DNA of 24,271 bases from Gymnopilus junonius (lineage: Eukaryota; Basidiomycota; Agaricomycetes; Agaricales; Galerinaceae): the NCBI GenBank assembly GCA_015501075.1, contig JADNYJ010000471.1, forward strand, positions 1-24,271, given 5' to 3'. The notes below the pieces were generated by a model. The model worked only from the letters and a program-made list of their open reading frames with translations. It made no database searches and had not been told where the DNA came from. Shown piece by piece: positions 1 through 9,556 of the stretch; position 1 is the first letter of the stretch, and the number at the start of each line of letters is the position of its first letter. The translations under genes and the position numbers were made by a program.

Positions 1-566
1 ACAGAGTGGTGGACCAGGGGCCCTGGCCGCCACATCTCCCTTCATCATGTCCCATCTTCTCTGAAGTGGGCATACACTATCAAGCTCATCTCATGGCAAC
101 TGAGCTTTCTGTAGCGGTGGGCCTAACACGCCACATTCACTTGCATCATTGCGCAAAGCCGCAGACGATAATCCGGGGAAGGCTGGCAAGAGTTGTTCCA
201 GCAACCTTCGTACTCAGGGCAACAATTTCTGTCGCTCACCGACCTTGACGGGGGTCGACTCGAACCACGGGCCAAACGAGGCGGTCCCTGGCTTCAAGCT
301 GCAGGCGGTACCTGACCCTCTTTACAAGGGTCACTCGCGCCATCACCAACCATGCTCCCATTGGGGAGTACTACTCTCGATTCAACATCCCCGAATCCAC
401 CAGTTGCGAGTGCGGCCACCATACCCAAACTCGTGATCACTTATTCCGGACGTGTCCCCAGCACGACCGTCACGACTATCCAGTTCATCTGGATCAGCTC
501 GTATCCTTTTTGAAGGCTAATCCTACGGTATTCGCCTTCAACCGCCCCCCTCGGGGTGTCGGATAA
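1..566 (+). pseudogene. LINE ORF2 C-terminal fragment (RNase H tail and Cys/His motif), broken
   Basis: Translation in shifting frames gives the end of the RNase H domain (IHYQAHLMATELSVAVG near 70-120), then the segment after it, and finally a terminal part in one frame (HTQTRDHLFRTC, then PQHDRHDYP) ending at the TAA at 564-566. The same residues occur in the right LINE copy. At least two or three single-base shifts separate the segments, so this is not an intact ORF. At 277-279 this copy keeps a CGA arginine codon where the right copy has TGA (read at 20898-20900). The role in the intact element is degrading the RNA strand during target-primed reverse transcription and binding nucleic acid through the C-terminal motif. 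This is known for the family, not shown here. Confidence 0.75.
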
Positions 567-1011
567 CTTGGTCGGGCAAGGTAGGGGTTGTTCCTGCTGG
601 CTGGATTCGGCGGTTTGGGGTGTGCTCAGAACAGAGTCCTAATACTTGGCGGGCTTCGGCTTTGCTGGGTTGAGGGTGGGGGTCTGGGTTCTGGAGCTTC
701 GGCGATATCGACAGACAAGTGTGGCCCCCTGCTTCGGCGACCCGAAATGGTCTGCCTTCAGTGGCTAACACAGTATGCGCGCATCCTGGGCTGTTGGGTT
801 TGGTTGGCGGGCCCCTTCCGGTGCCCTTCCACTGCTTTGTTGGACCCCTCCCTTTGGTCGGGGCATCAACGAGAGTACGGGCCCATTGTTTTATGGTCCT
901 AAGTCGGCCCGCGAGAGCCAGTCTCGCTCTAGGCGTAGTTTAATGGTAGATTACTTCGGGTGTATGTATATCTGCGACCGGACTGCTTTCGCGCACCGGT
1001 ATATAAATCCT

Positions 1012-1043
<32 letters not shown>
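1..1043 (+). mobile_element. 3' end of a Tad1-like LINE with poly(A) tail (left copy)
   Basis: The sequence matches the 3' part of the minus-strand LINE at 20134-23352. It has the end of the ORF2 RNase H region, the C-terminal Cys/His motif, the ORF2 stop at 564-566, a long 3' UTR (567-1017) and a 26-A tail (1018-1043). Both copies end with the same TATAAATCCTTGATTT just before the A tract, which is how a LINE 3' end looks. The 5' part lies outside the window, so it is unknown whether this copy is 5'-truncated. The element stops right where host-type coding sequence begins, so it may have inserted into the 5' part of that gene. The right-hand target-site duplicate should begin at 1044, but its partner is not visible. 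Confidence 0.85.
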
Positions 1044-1044
<1 letters not shown>

Positions 1045-2893
1045 GCACAAGCACAGATCATTATTGGTGCCATGAGGAAGCGAATTATTGAACTAGAGAA
1101 AATCAACAGGACCTGGTTCTTCTTCAGTCTGGTTCAGCAAGAGATGCAGTTGGCCAGGCAGCCATGGATGCTCTCAGTAGAGATCTGAAACAGCTTGCCA
1201 CGGGCTTTCAGTTTCTGTGGGACCCTTTTTGCACTGAGACAGCTTTTCGATTTTTATGAGGAACGTTTCTCAACCCCTACCTTCCACCCTGAGGACCCAT
1301 CCCGATACATTGACGAAATGAAGCAACAGCTTGGTTTGATTGCTGAGCTTCTTCACTTTATCCCTGCATGCTATCATGGACAGCTTCAATCGAGCAAAGT
1401 CTTTGCTCACATGGTAAGTCTTCTATTGTATGCTTTACCCTACTCTCATATACTTCGCAGTTTTGCAAACAAATACAGGGTACATGTTCCTTAGCATTAG
1501 ACTGCCTAAGGAAGGCGTTGATGCTCTTTTTCCTGACCTTCCAGGAGATGTCTTTGGCAGCACACCCAGTGCTCGGGCTGCTCGTCAGAACTGCCATCTC
1601 TTTGGAATGGGTATCTTGGGTTGGAGGCTGCAACTGCACAGCTCGACTCCCTTCGTCCTCCAGTTTTGCATAGGGATCTTGACAAAGGTGACCTGAATGG
1701 TCTTTTCTTGAAGATACCTTGATGGTTGTAAGTAGCTTTCCAGAATGCACTGCTCCATCTCAGTTGTCTAACGTACTTTACTTCACAGATTGCTCGGATT
1801 ATCATCTATGGCCCTGCTCGTTTTCGAGATGAGAACGTCACACCCCAGTCAAACAGTGTGTTTTCATCCAAGGATCTTCCGATCCGAGTCACCTCTGGAA
1901 TGGTGGCCTGGTGTGCCATTATTGTGAGTGTTCTATCATATAACTCGTCATCATATGCCCTATCTAATGTATGTTTGCTAGGCCATCTATTTGCTATCTG
2001 GCGATGGCGACTTTTCAAGAAGTGGCATCGGAAATTATTCCAACATCAACTACAAGGAATATTTTGCTAATTACAAGCAAATGATCATCGCAGCTCGTGG
2101 TTCTGCATGGCATGCAGAGTTACTCTCGACCTGGCAGAAGGTGGTATTCCCTCATGGCATGTTGTGACAGAGGCAACTCAGGGAGTGAGGGCAACAACGT
2201 CGATTCCCAGGTGAATAGCCCAGAAGAGGCGCGAAGATTAGCTCTCGGCAATGAGCTGTCAGAGCTCCTACAGCAGCTCACTACCTCTGAAGCAGGTGTC
2301 AGTACTCTATATGCAGATAACCAAACAAATTCCAGCACACCATTCCTGAAGCAAATGCCAATGGTGCTGCTCCCAGAGCTATGACTTCTGTGGATGAGAA
2401 TGTAAACAGCAATGACGAGGGTCCAGGCAGTGGCAACAGTGGCAATCTAAGTGATCCAAACTCTGAAACAGACGAGGAAGAGGCAGCACTTTCCTACATT
2501 GGATCTGGGTGACTTTCAGTTGTAGCACCCATCTACCATTCTGGTGAACGTCAGAGCACATCTGTTTCACAACCTCGCCCTGCCCCGAGGCCCTCCATCA
2601 CTGACACAGAACCTGATGTTCCCACTGCATCAAATCTGCCATGGGGTACACTTCGTCGGACGTACTCATTCATAGATGAACCCAGCGCTGATACTCCCCC
2701 ACTTTTCTCCCAACTCGCAGCTCCTACTCCATTGCAATGCTCCCATTCCGAATCAAACATGCACACAGCTTCTGAACCCACCCCGTTTGTTCCCCAATCT
2801 CTGCAACCACCATCTGGTGATGTGCTGGCTTCAGGTTCCAGCAACGAGATACCTCCTTCACATTCAGCTAGGGCAAACCTGCCGGGGCCATAA
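1045..2893 (+). pseudogene. Broken intron-containing fungal gene, uncharacterised family
   Basis: Coding-like segments are separated by three short introns with consensus borders: 1414-1460 (GTAAGT..GCAG), 1728-1788 (GTAAGT..ACAG) and 1924-1981 (GTGAGT..CTAG). Exon 1789-1923 is exactly 45 codons, and its frame continues into 1982 (AIYLLSGDGDFSRSG, then INYKEYFANYK) until a TGA at 2165-2167. Further coding-like sequence follows in another frame: an acidic Ser/Glu/Asp-rich tail (about 2200-2510), then a Pro/Ser-rich tail to a TAA near 2893. The upstream part, about 1060-1413, switches frame at least twice. The central part resembles uncharacterised Agaricomycete proteins of the DUF6698 type; that is from memory and unverified. 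No function can be given. All breaks look like single-base indels, so sequencing error cannot be excluded. The start codon is not identified, because the LINE lies immediately upstream. Confidence 0.55.
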
Positions 2894-3291
2894 CAGCAAG
2901 AAAGCAGCCACAGAGCAGGTTTTAAATGGGCAGACTTTGGTAGGAATGATCTCACAGGAAAGCCAGGCCCTGAACACATGGACCTGATGATCTCAAGCTG
3001 CTGCCAAGGCTTGTGCTTGATTGAACAATCCCATGGTTTTGTGTCATTGTTTGTTATGAGAGTCACTAGGCCCTAATGTGCCACATTTTGTTACTTTTTT
3101 ATGCAGCCATTAGGCATCTCATTGTTTGTTGTATAATTTGTCTATGCTCAATAAATGTTTTTGCCCCAGGGGTGGGCCGTACACATCTGGTACTAAGTCG
3201 AAAAAGAGCTAAAAGTTTGGAAAGTCAACAGTACTCGACGGGTATCTTAGTAATTTTCATGTCATATTGCTCTAAGCCTCATTGTTAGTAA
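2894..3291. other. 3' flank of the broken gene, no gene seen
   Basis: This stretch has no convincing coding sequence on either strand. It holds the candidate poly(A) signal at 3150-3155. The rest looks like ordinary spacer and is more AT-rich than the exons. Confidence 0.5.
3150..3155 (+). promoter_or_regulatory. Candidate poly(A) signal AATAAA
   Basis: A perfect AATAAA lies about 255 bp after the last coding-like segment of the broken plus-strand gene, inside T-rich sequence. This fits a 3' UTR, but the hexamer is common in AT-rich DNA. Confidence 0.35.
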
Positions 3292-3385
3292 ATGGCCTTT
3301 TGGTATAACGGTAAGGTATGCAGTGGTAAGTTATAGAGTATTTCTCATAGGTAAGTCTTAAGTTCAATTCCCGGTGCTGTCAGTT
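3292..3385 (+). repeat. tRNA-like Pol III promoter segment, possible SINE head
   Basis: Box A TGGTATAACGG (3301-3311) fits TRGYNNARNGG at every position. Box B AGTTCAATTCC (3361-3371) fits GGTTCRANYCC except for the first base. The boxes start 60 bp apart. The 7 bases before box A do not pair with the bases after the T-arm, and the T-stem is weak, so it is not a working tRNA gene by eye. This is the pattern of a tRNA-derived SINE head. The body and 3' end cannot be delimited without other copies. Confidence 0.45.
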
Positions 3386-3541
3386 AATTAATTTATATTC
3401 AACCATTTCTAGCTCATTCTCATTACGATAAGATATTTAATATAGTGTAAGCTTGTCAGATAAGATACAGGTTTAGATAGAATTGAATGATCCTCATATT
3501 TCATTTTCCTCACAACTTATGTGCTGTATTGTTATCTACCC

Positions 3542-3596
3542 ACATATTGTAATCTTATCAGGTATATTGTAATCTTATCAAGTATATTGTAAGTCC
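3542..3596. repeat. Short tandem repeat, 20-bp unit, about 2.5 copies
   Basis: The unit TATATTGTAATCTTATCAAG occurs twice in a row with one G/A difference, then begins a third time (TATATTGTAA) before diverging. Confidence 0.7.
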
Positions 3597-3825
3597 GATG
3601 CCAATTACCATCTATTGCTCTGTTATAACTTTATTCGTTATTACAACTCAGCCCGGCAATCACAATATCACGGTGAGATTAAAATATTTATGGTTCCCAC
3701 TCTCTATTATAATGCCATTATAATGTGGGCACTACATTTTCAGCATTACGGCCATCACAATGCTCTGGGGGAGTTTTCCGACACTTACAGTTCACACAAG
3801 AGACAACATGATCAAGATAAATATT

Positions 3826-3858
3826 GTAGATAGTAAATAAAAGTAATTTACTATCTAC
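3826..3858. repeat. Perfect 13-bp inverted repeat with 7-nt loop
   Basis: GTAGATAGTAAAT (3826-3838) is followed by AAAAGTA and then its exact reverse complement ATTTACTATCTAC (3846-3858). It lies just left of the decayed copia-type remnant and could mark an element boundary. Confidence 0.8.
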
Positions 3859-3899
3859 CCCATACAGCATATTAATACCTGTGGGTTGATCAGTCAGTG

Positions 3900-5730
3900 T
3901 CTCGTCAGCATGTGAACAAGAAGGTACTTGCCAGTCCGATGAGGGAGGAGCACTGAATCGCCACGATTCTGCTCTATCTCGTCCTCATAAGAGATCGGGT
4001 TGAATCCTGCATCATCTTGTACATATCATCCCAGCTCTGTTGAGCCATTTTAGTTATGAATTCCCATCTGCACCAATATAGTGTGATCCGAGATGAAGGG
4101 ACTCACCATCAGCGTGGCAGCGGAAGGTCTTCTTCCCCAAAGGAGATATACTCCTCATCATCATCTACATAGGTGAGATCACCTTGTGACACTACCCATT
4201 CATTGATTCCAATCTTCCGCCATAAGCGGTTCAGAATCGACTACCATCTGAGAAGGATCTGGGGTTGGCACCCGATAGGGCTCAGGACCAAAGAGATCAT
4301 TATAGATCTCGGTCATCATTGACGACCCGATGCAACATCCTCTGTGGTGGTGCTACTGTGCAAATGCACAGTGCTACTCGTTCCCACATTCTCAGCAATC
4401 CTACTTGCGCCCGTATTAAGGGCGACTTCCTCGAATCTACTCGAGGTGGCAATGGTCAGGGTAACCCCTATCTGAGACATCAGGTCCTGTGATTTCCTAA
4501 AAGAGGGATATGGCGCCATTCCCGAGTGGGGTTTTGCCAGGCACCTTCACAGACTTTGCGAGAGGTAATAGTACCTCTCCCACTAATCTCAACAATATTG
4601 TGAGTAGTGGGGACTGGGCACGATTTCTCTAGTGGTGGGAAATGCGCTGGATGCGAGTGAAGGGCTCTTCATCTGAGTCCTCAACAAAGCGCGCTGACTT
4701 CGGCTTGAAGCCAGAGCAGTGGGGTTTCCTCTTAGGGTACTCCTTTTTCTGTGAACTGCTGGGGTTACCAGCATTCTGCTGATCAGAGTGGCATGGTTCG
4801 GGACCTTTCCCTTTGATCGCAGTGTTGTGCTGCGCATTCGCATTGCTAGCCTGTTGGTTTTTGGGCCGGCTGTCCTTAGGCAGGTTGAGCTGCTTTGGCA
4901 CATAGAACGTGCTGCGCTTGGGTTGCTCGTGCTGCTTAAGGTGCCCAAATCAGGCAGCCCATGTGGTGCGAATGCTGTCAAAGAGGTCTTTAGTTCCATA
5001 TTTGGAACTGAATTTTGCCGGTGAAATCTTCCATCATCCATTGATAAACGGATTCTTGCAATGTGACATTCTGGCAAGTGGAAGATTCATGAGTAGAATA
5101 GGCACGCCATGGATTGCGAAACCATGGTACCATGATGGAGGCACTGGATGCCATTGTGGCATTTGTATCATTAAAGATGGGAGATGCCCATAATGGAATT
5201 GGAACTTGGCGAGCTGGGGGTTGGGATCGGAGAGATTGATCTTCAGATTCATGAGGACCCTAAAGTCCTCGAGGGTCTCGATGAACATCTCCTTGGAGTA
5301 CTTCATTTTGATCCAATCCCAAGCTTGCAGCTGCAGACAGGGTTTTAACCTGGTCCCAAATACCAGTATTGAGGCACATGGCCAAAAGGCCGAGCGCCTT
5401 GGAATTCTTGGAGTTGAAACTCTCCAATTTATGGTGGTATGTTTCCTCGGTGGCAGTCCATCGTGAGAAGCGGGCATTGTACAGGTTGAGATCACCCTGG
5501 GTAGGCCCAATGGCAGGAGTGGTGTCAGTGGCATGAGTGCCAGAGGGGAAGGTGGGTTCCCTAATTTGTTGCTCCGAGGAGCGGTAAGGGTGCCTTCAAG
5601 GACGGCTTTAACGTCCATATGGAGGATGACAGCCTTCCATCTTTGATGCCCATTGGCAGTAGTGAGACCATCAAATTTTGGAAGGTCGGAGGCAGTGAAG
5701 GAGATGAAGTGGTGTTTTGATGGAAGACAT
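3900..5730 (-). pseudogene. Gag remnant of the old copia-type element
   Basis: An ATG at 5730-5728 begins MSSIKT. Coding-like blocks follow in alternating frames: SFTASDLPKFDGL, a block with WTATEETYHHKLESFNSK, a block with MFIETLEDFRVLMNLKIN, then a basic polar tail (KNQQASNANAQHNT, and SSSQKKEYPKRKPH) ending at 4589 in ISHH. Still further left are PSFRKSQDLMSQIGVTLTI and IYNDLFGPEPYRVPTPDP. These match, from memory, the layout of long Gag proteins of Agaricomycete LTR elements (UBN2-type gag, basic linker, then a region with acidic patches before protease). Gag would form the particle and bind the RNA. There are many frameshifts and several stops. No protease motif was found. The left limit is approximate. 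Confidence 0.6.
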
Positions 5731-6144
5731 TGTTGAGTTGTTTGGATAGTTGGATTTCTGTTAAGAAAAAAGGCTGGGTTGTGTCAGCGACAGGTGTGTA
5801 AAAGCATGCTAAATAAGGAAAGCACTGCTAAAAATACCTGCACCAGACATGGAATTAACCCCTTAAGGGCAATTTGTCCAGACAGCGACAGATGTCCGGG
5901 CCCACATGACAAGGCCCTATACAATGTTGCGCATGGTAGCAAACAATTGTGGGAGAGCATTCTGCATGAACAGCTGTGGTCGATGTTCTGCCTGATGGCG
6001 AACTATCTTCCCAGGTAGAAGTAAGCTACAGACTGATGCTAAGCAGGTTCTGCACAATGGCGAACTATGCTAGACAGGTTCTGCCCTAAGGGAACTCAAT
6101 GTCCAGCAGGTTCTGCCAATGGTGAACAGCATGCTTTGCTATTG
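5731..6144 (-). other. Leader of the old copia-type element
   Basis: This is the untranslated stretch between the PBS and the gag ATG. It carries no supported ORF. Its main feature is an imperfect 31-32 bp tandem repeat (about 5982-6135). Confidence 0.5.
6044..6135. repeat. Imperfect 31-32 bp tandem repeat in the leader
   Basis: CAGGTTCTGC recurs at 6044, 6075 and 6107, each followed by a variant of AATGGCGAACTATG. A more diverged relative, GATGTTCTGCCTGATGGCG, starts near 5982. Confidence 0.65.
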
Positions 6145-6156
6145 GGGCCTATAACC
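6145..6156 (-). other. Primer-binding-site-like sequence of the old copia-type element
   Basis: On the minus strand it reads GGTTATAGGCCC and directly follows the LTR end. It differs by one base from the copia 1 site GGTTATGGGCCC, which is complementary to the anticodon-arm region of initiator tRNA-Met. Confidence 0.6.
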
Positions 6157-6621
6157 TATTGAGCAGCAAGTAGTACATACACAGTAAACACTGTTATGTA
6201 CGATGCATGCACACAGCGATACACACTGTCTTGCATGATGTGCTCTGCATAGTATCATTGTAGCTACTAGCTTACCTGGGTTGTGAGAGGCTAGTGCTAA
6301 GGTGACTACTTAGGCTACTACTTAGAAGTGCAAATGACTTGATTAGGACGCTGTTTAGAGCATCCTTATATACCTACAGGACATGCAGTGACTAACTACA
6401 TATGAGTAATGCATAAGGCAATTACTCAGCTAATTACTATGTAATTACTAATATCTACTCATAAGATGAGTAATATGCTCACTAAGTGATCACATGTTTT
6501 AGTCATATAAGATGACTGTGATACTCTGTCATCACTGGATCTAGTCGCGTATAGATGCATCTGATCACGCATGTCATGTGAGTCATGTGATGTAGTCACA
6601 TGGATACTTATCATGTCAACA
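6157..6621 (-). repeat. 5' LTR of the old copia-type element
   Basis: On the minus strand it begins TGTTGA (6621) and ends TCAATA (6157), immediately followed by the PBS-like site. The final CA appears mutated to TA. A TATA box (GGTATATAAGG on the minus strand, near 6364-6374) lies about 250 bp in, a normal LTR promoter position. Without the second LTR the right boundary is an inference. Confidence 0.6.
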
Positions 6622-7756
6622 TCCTCATATAATGCTAAAGCTGCCATTAATTGTATTTCTGCTATCAAATCTACAATTGAATCTCTTGCTGCAAAAGAGA
6701 AATTACATGATTTAGACAAGAAATTAAAAGATGAATTCTGCCCTGTTTTCAGCCCAATTCCACATATCTCTGAGCTACCTGACTTGGAAGTTGTGTGAAT
6801 CCATTTAAAAGATGAATACAAAAAGATTTCAAAATGCAACTACTCTTGCCCAAGGGAATTCCATGAAAGCTTTCAAATCCTCATCAAACAGTAGTTAGAC
6901 TCAGGGTTCATTCAGCCTTCTGACTCTGCATTTGCCTTGCCTTCTTTCATAATTCCCAAGACAGACAAGAAGGCCTTACCTTATTGGGTTTGTGACTACT
7001 GTTAGCTAAATGATAATACTGTCCCTGATAACTTTTCCTTGCCTCATGTTGATGATATCCTGGCTGACTGCACAAAAGGAAAAATCTGGGGTACCATCAA
7101 TATGATGGACAGCTTTTTCCAGACATGCATGCACCCTGATGACATACACAAAACTGCTGTTACTACTCCGTTCAGGTCTTATGAATGGTGTGTCATGCCT
7201 ATGGGCTTCCGCAACACTCCCTCAATTCACCAGAGGCATGTCACCAATGCCCTGTGAGATTACATTGGCAAAATTTGTCACATATATCTGGATGACATTG
7301 TTATTTGGTCAGACACCCTTGAGGAGCATGAAAGGAATGTCCAGATGATCCTGCAAGCCTTGAAAAATAACAAACTATATGTTAATGAAAAGAAAACAAA
7401 CCTTTTCACTTATGAGATCTCCTTTCTTGGCCACAAAATCTCTTGTGAAGGCATTAAGGCTGATGACAAGAAAGTCAATAAAATACTGGATTGGCCTACT
7501 CCAAAGAATGCTACAGAGGTCTGGCAATTCTTAGGGCTTGTACGCTACCTTGCTGCCTTTTTGCCAAACCTCGCCAAGCATATGTGTGTATTGGAGAAAT
7601 TGACTGTGAAAGAATGTGAGAAATGTTTCCCACCTTGGACTCATGTGCAACAAGATGCTTTTGAAGCTATCAAGCATATTGTAACATCTTGAGAGTGCCT
7701 TACTGTGGTTGACCACAGAAAACTGGGTGAAAATAAAATCTTTCTAACCATGAATG
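6622..7756 (+). pseudogene. RT fragment of an old Ty3/gypsy element (gypsy A)
   Basis: One reading frame runs the whole length without a frameshift. It carries the pre-RT segment (SAIKSTIESLAAKEK), the RT fingers (IQPSDSAFALPSFIIPKTDKK), motif A, MPMGFRN, the YLDD catalytic box (7285-7296), FLGHKISCEGI and the RT thumb/connection (FLGLVRYLAAFLPNLAKH). Five in-frame stops occur: TGA at 6796, 7255 and 7690, and TAG at 6892 and 7003. The TGAs fall where the family has arginine, so each is explained by CGA to TGA; the TAGs fit CAG to TAG. Motif A reads INMMDSFF, with Asn (7099-7101) in place of the first catalytic Asp. The fragment is cut at 7757 by the gypsy B LTR and abuts the old copia LTR on the left. 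It belongs to a different gypsy lineage from gypsy B. Confidence 0.85.
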
Positions 7757-8230
7757 TGTTACATATGCGCCTCTGACCAACTCCATCTCTGACTATACGA
7801 ACTCCGACCTCATGATCCCCTTGAAGTACTACAAGTCCCAGAACATGTAGACACTTAGATTACATGTAGCTAGTCAACTCCGAGTAGCACAGAGTAACTT
7901 ACATGTCTGCCTGCTCACTAGTACACGTACGGTCTCCGCTTAGTTTCCTCCATAGTATAAAAACCTTAGAACTATTATTAGGTACCTTAGTTCATATATT
8001 GTTCATTAATCAATCCACGCTCTCTACTCCGCTCTCTCATTCCGATCCAACTCCGAAATTCGAGACAATGTCCAGACAACAGAGCACAACACACACATTG
8101 AAGCTGAAGTCTCAACCCTACGTCTACATATGTTATGCTAAGACCAACTCCAACACTGACGTACTCTGACATAGCTCCGACATGGATCTCCTCTGCCTAC
8201 TCCGCCCTTCCTTTCATTGAGAACTTAACA
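7757..8230 (+). repeat. Left LTR of gypsy B
   Basis: It begins TGTTACATATG and is aligned throughout with the copy at 11699. The right end is placed at TTAACA (8230), which mirrors the TGTTA start, but alignment cannot fix it because the homology continues into gag on both copies. A TATA box (AGTATAAAAACC) lies near 7954-7966. A PBS right after the LTR is not obvious. Confidence 0.7.
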
Positions 8231-8267
8231 GTATATACAAACTCATACCACTTCTGGACTCCCGACT

Positions 8268-9556
8268 ATGCCCACCACAACATCCCATACAACTGCCAAC
8301 TCCCATGCAGCTGGACAAAATGAATCCTGCACCATCGTGATTCAGAATGTCAGAGACTACCCTGACCATCCAAACACACAACCTCTGTCCTGCCTCAGTA
8401 CTCTAACTCCTTTACCCTCAGTACCCTCATCAATGAGACAAACCAGTCCCAACCCGTTGCCACCTCCTGGTTCCCCTGGTGGTGAACCCAACCCCAATGA
8501 TGATGGCGATGATTTTGACCCCACCACTCCGATCACTCCAATCATTCCAATCACAACTCTGACCACGACCCCACTCCGAATCTCACTGAAGCCATGATGC
8601 TCATGACCAAAGAGCTCAGGCGTCGCAATAGCCCTAAGGTTACCAAGACCAAAGCCCACGAGCCCAACACCTTCGATGGCTCCGACACCTGGAAACTCAA
8701 TGGTTTTATTTTACAGTGTAACCTTTACTTCCGAAACAACTGCGCCTACACTGCTGATGAAGACAAGGTTACGTTCACCCTCTCCTATCTTCGCGGCCTT
8801 GTGATGGAATTTTTCGAGCCCGCAATACTGGACTCAACAACTATTGAACTGTGGATGGACAACTGGCAAGCCTTTATTGGCATGCTGAAGTCTGAATTCG
8901 GTCCATTCGATCCAACCTCCGATGCCGCTGTAGCCCTCGAAAACTTGAAGATGCCTGAGAACCAAAGGATCATCAAGTACAACATGGAATTCAAGCACTT
9001 GTCTATTCGCTCGCGCTGGGACAGCATCACTCTCTGACACCACTACTACTCTGGTCTGGCGGAATGCCTCAAGGATGTTATGGCTAGCCGTGGCAAGCCA
9101 CAAACTCTCGAAGACCTTCGAGAGCTCACCCAGGATATTGACACTCATTACTGGGAATGTGTCCGCGAGAAGCCATGACAGGACAAGAATGTGCAAAGGT
9201 CCTCTGACAAACCGTCTGATCATACCTCTGACAAGTCCTCCGACAAATGTTCAAACCACAACCACAGCAATAACAACAACAACAATAAGTCCTCGCAATC
9301 CTCTTCCTACTGCAAGAACAACTCGGGCAACTCCTCCGGCTCGAAAACCTCCGACTCCATCTCTGACAAACTTGGCAAGGATGGCAAGCTGACCACCGAA
9401 GAATGCAAACGCTGCTTCGACAACAATCTCTGTCTCTTCTGTGGGTCGCTTGGACACCAAGCTAGCAAGTGTCTGAAGTCCACTTCCTCCACCTCCAAGG
9501 CAAAAGCACGTGCCACCAAAGTTTCGAATCCCAGCACCGAGGATTCAAAAAAATAG
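8268..9556 (+). pseudogene. Gypsy B unit 1 Gag
   Basis: The ATG at 8268 opens a polar, Pro- and Asp-rich N-terminus (MPTTTSHTT, later PPPGSPGGEP). Near 8519 a C run is one base shorter than in unit 2, shifting frame. From about 8590 the retrotransposon gag core follows (MLMTKELRRR, then FDGSDTWKLNGFILQCNLYF, FGPFDPTSD, RIIKYNMEF). An Asn/Ser/Lys-rich linker comes next, then a zinc knuckle [15 protein letters not shown] (CX2CX4HX4C, about 9427-9471), ending at the TAG at 9554-9556. Two TGA codons (9035 and 9176) interrupt it at positions where relatives have arginine. Gag forms the virus-like particle and packages RNA. The stop overlaps a -1 frameshift signal leading into pol. A real CCHC gag, but this copy cannot be translated whole. 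Confidence 0.8.
9547..9556 (+). promoter_or_regulatory. -1 ribosomal frameshift site at the gag stop
   Basis: In the gag frame the codons are TCA AAA AAA TAG, so the heptamer A AAA AAA directly precedes the stop. The pol frame (-1) is open across this point and continues into protease. This is a canonical -1 slippery heptamer in exactly the right phase. No downstream pseudoknot was worked out. Confidence 0.65.

Larger units (their letters stand above)
3372..3899. other. AT-rich spacer without recognisable gene
   Basis: No coding sequence is supported here. The stretch could include a SINE body. It holds a short tandem repeat (about 3542-3596), a duplicated ATTATAATG near 3708-3725, and a perfect hairpin at 3826-3858. 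Confidence 0.4.
3900..6621 (-). mobile_element. 5' part of an old minus-strand copia-type retrotransposon
   Basis: Read on the minus strand, the order is LTR (6157-6621), a PBS-like site touching the LTR (6145-6156), a repeat-bearing leader (5731-6144) and a decayed gag region (about 3900-5730). Integrase, RT, RNase H and the 3' LTR are absent, so the element is truncated on the left. It directly abuts the gypsy A fragment at 6622. The inferred target duplicate beside the LTR would be TCCTC (6622-6626); its partner is not seen. It is not the same family as copia 1 and 2, because its LTR and gag differ, although the PBS is related. Confidence 0.65.

Noticed and set aside
588..1014. Open frames in the left LINE 3' UTR
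   Set aside because: They lie after the conserved ORF2 stop and before the poly(A) tail; the corresponding frames in the right copy have other starts and stops.
2551..3066. 171-codon minus-strand open frame over the broken host-type gene
   Set aside because: It has no recognisable domain and lies antisense to the Pro/Ser-rich coding-like tail, whose composition easily leaves the other strand open.
3301..3372. Functional tRNA gene
   Set aside because: The A and B boxes are good, but the acceptor arms do not pair and the T-stem has mismatches.
8231..8262. A tRNA primer-binding site directly after the gypsy B LTR
   Set aside because: The sequence GTATATACAAACTC does not start with TGG, and I found no complementary stretch in the LTR for self-priming. 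The LTR end itself is uncertain, so no PBS is claimed.
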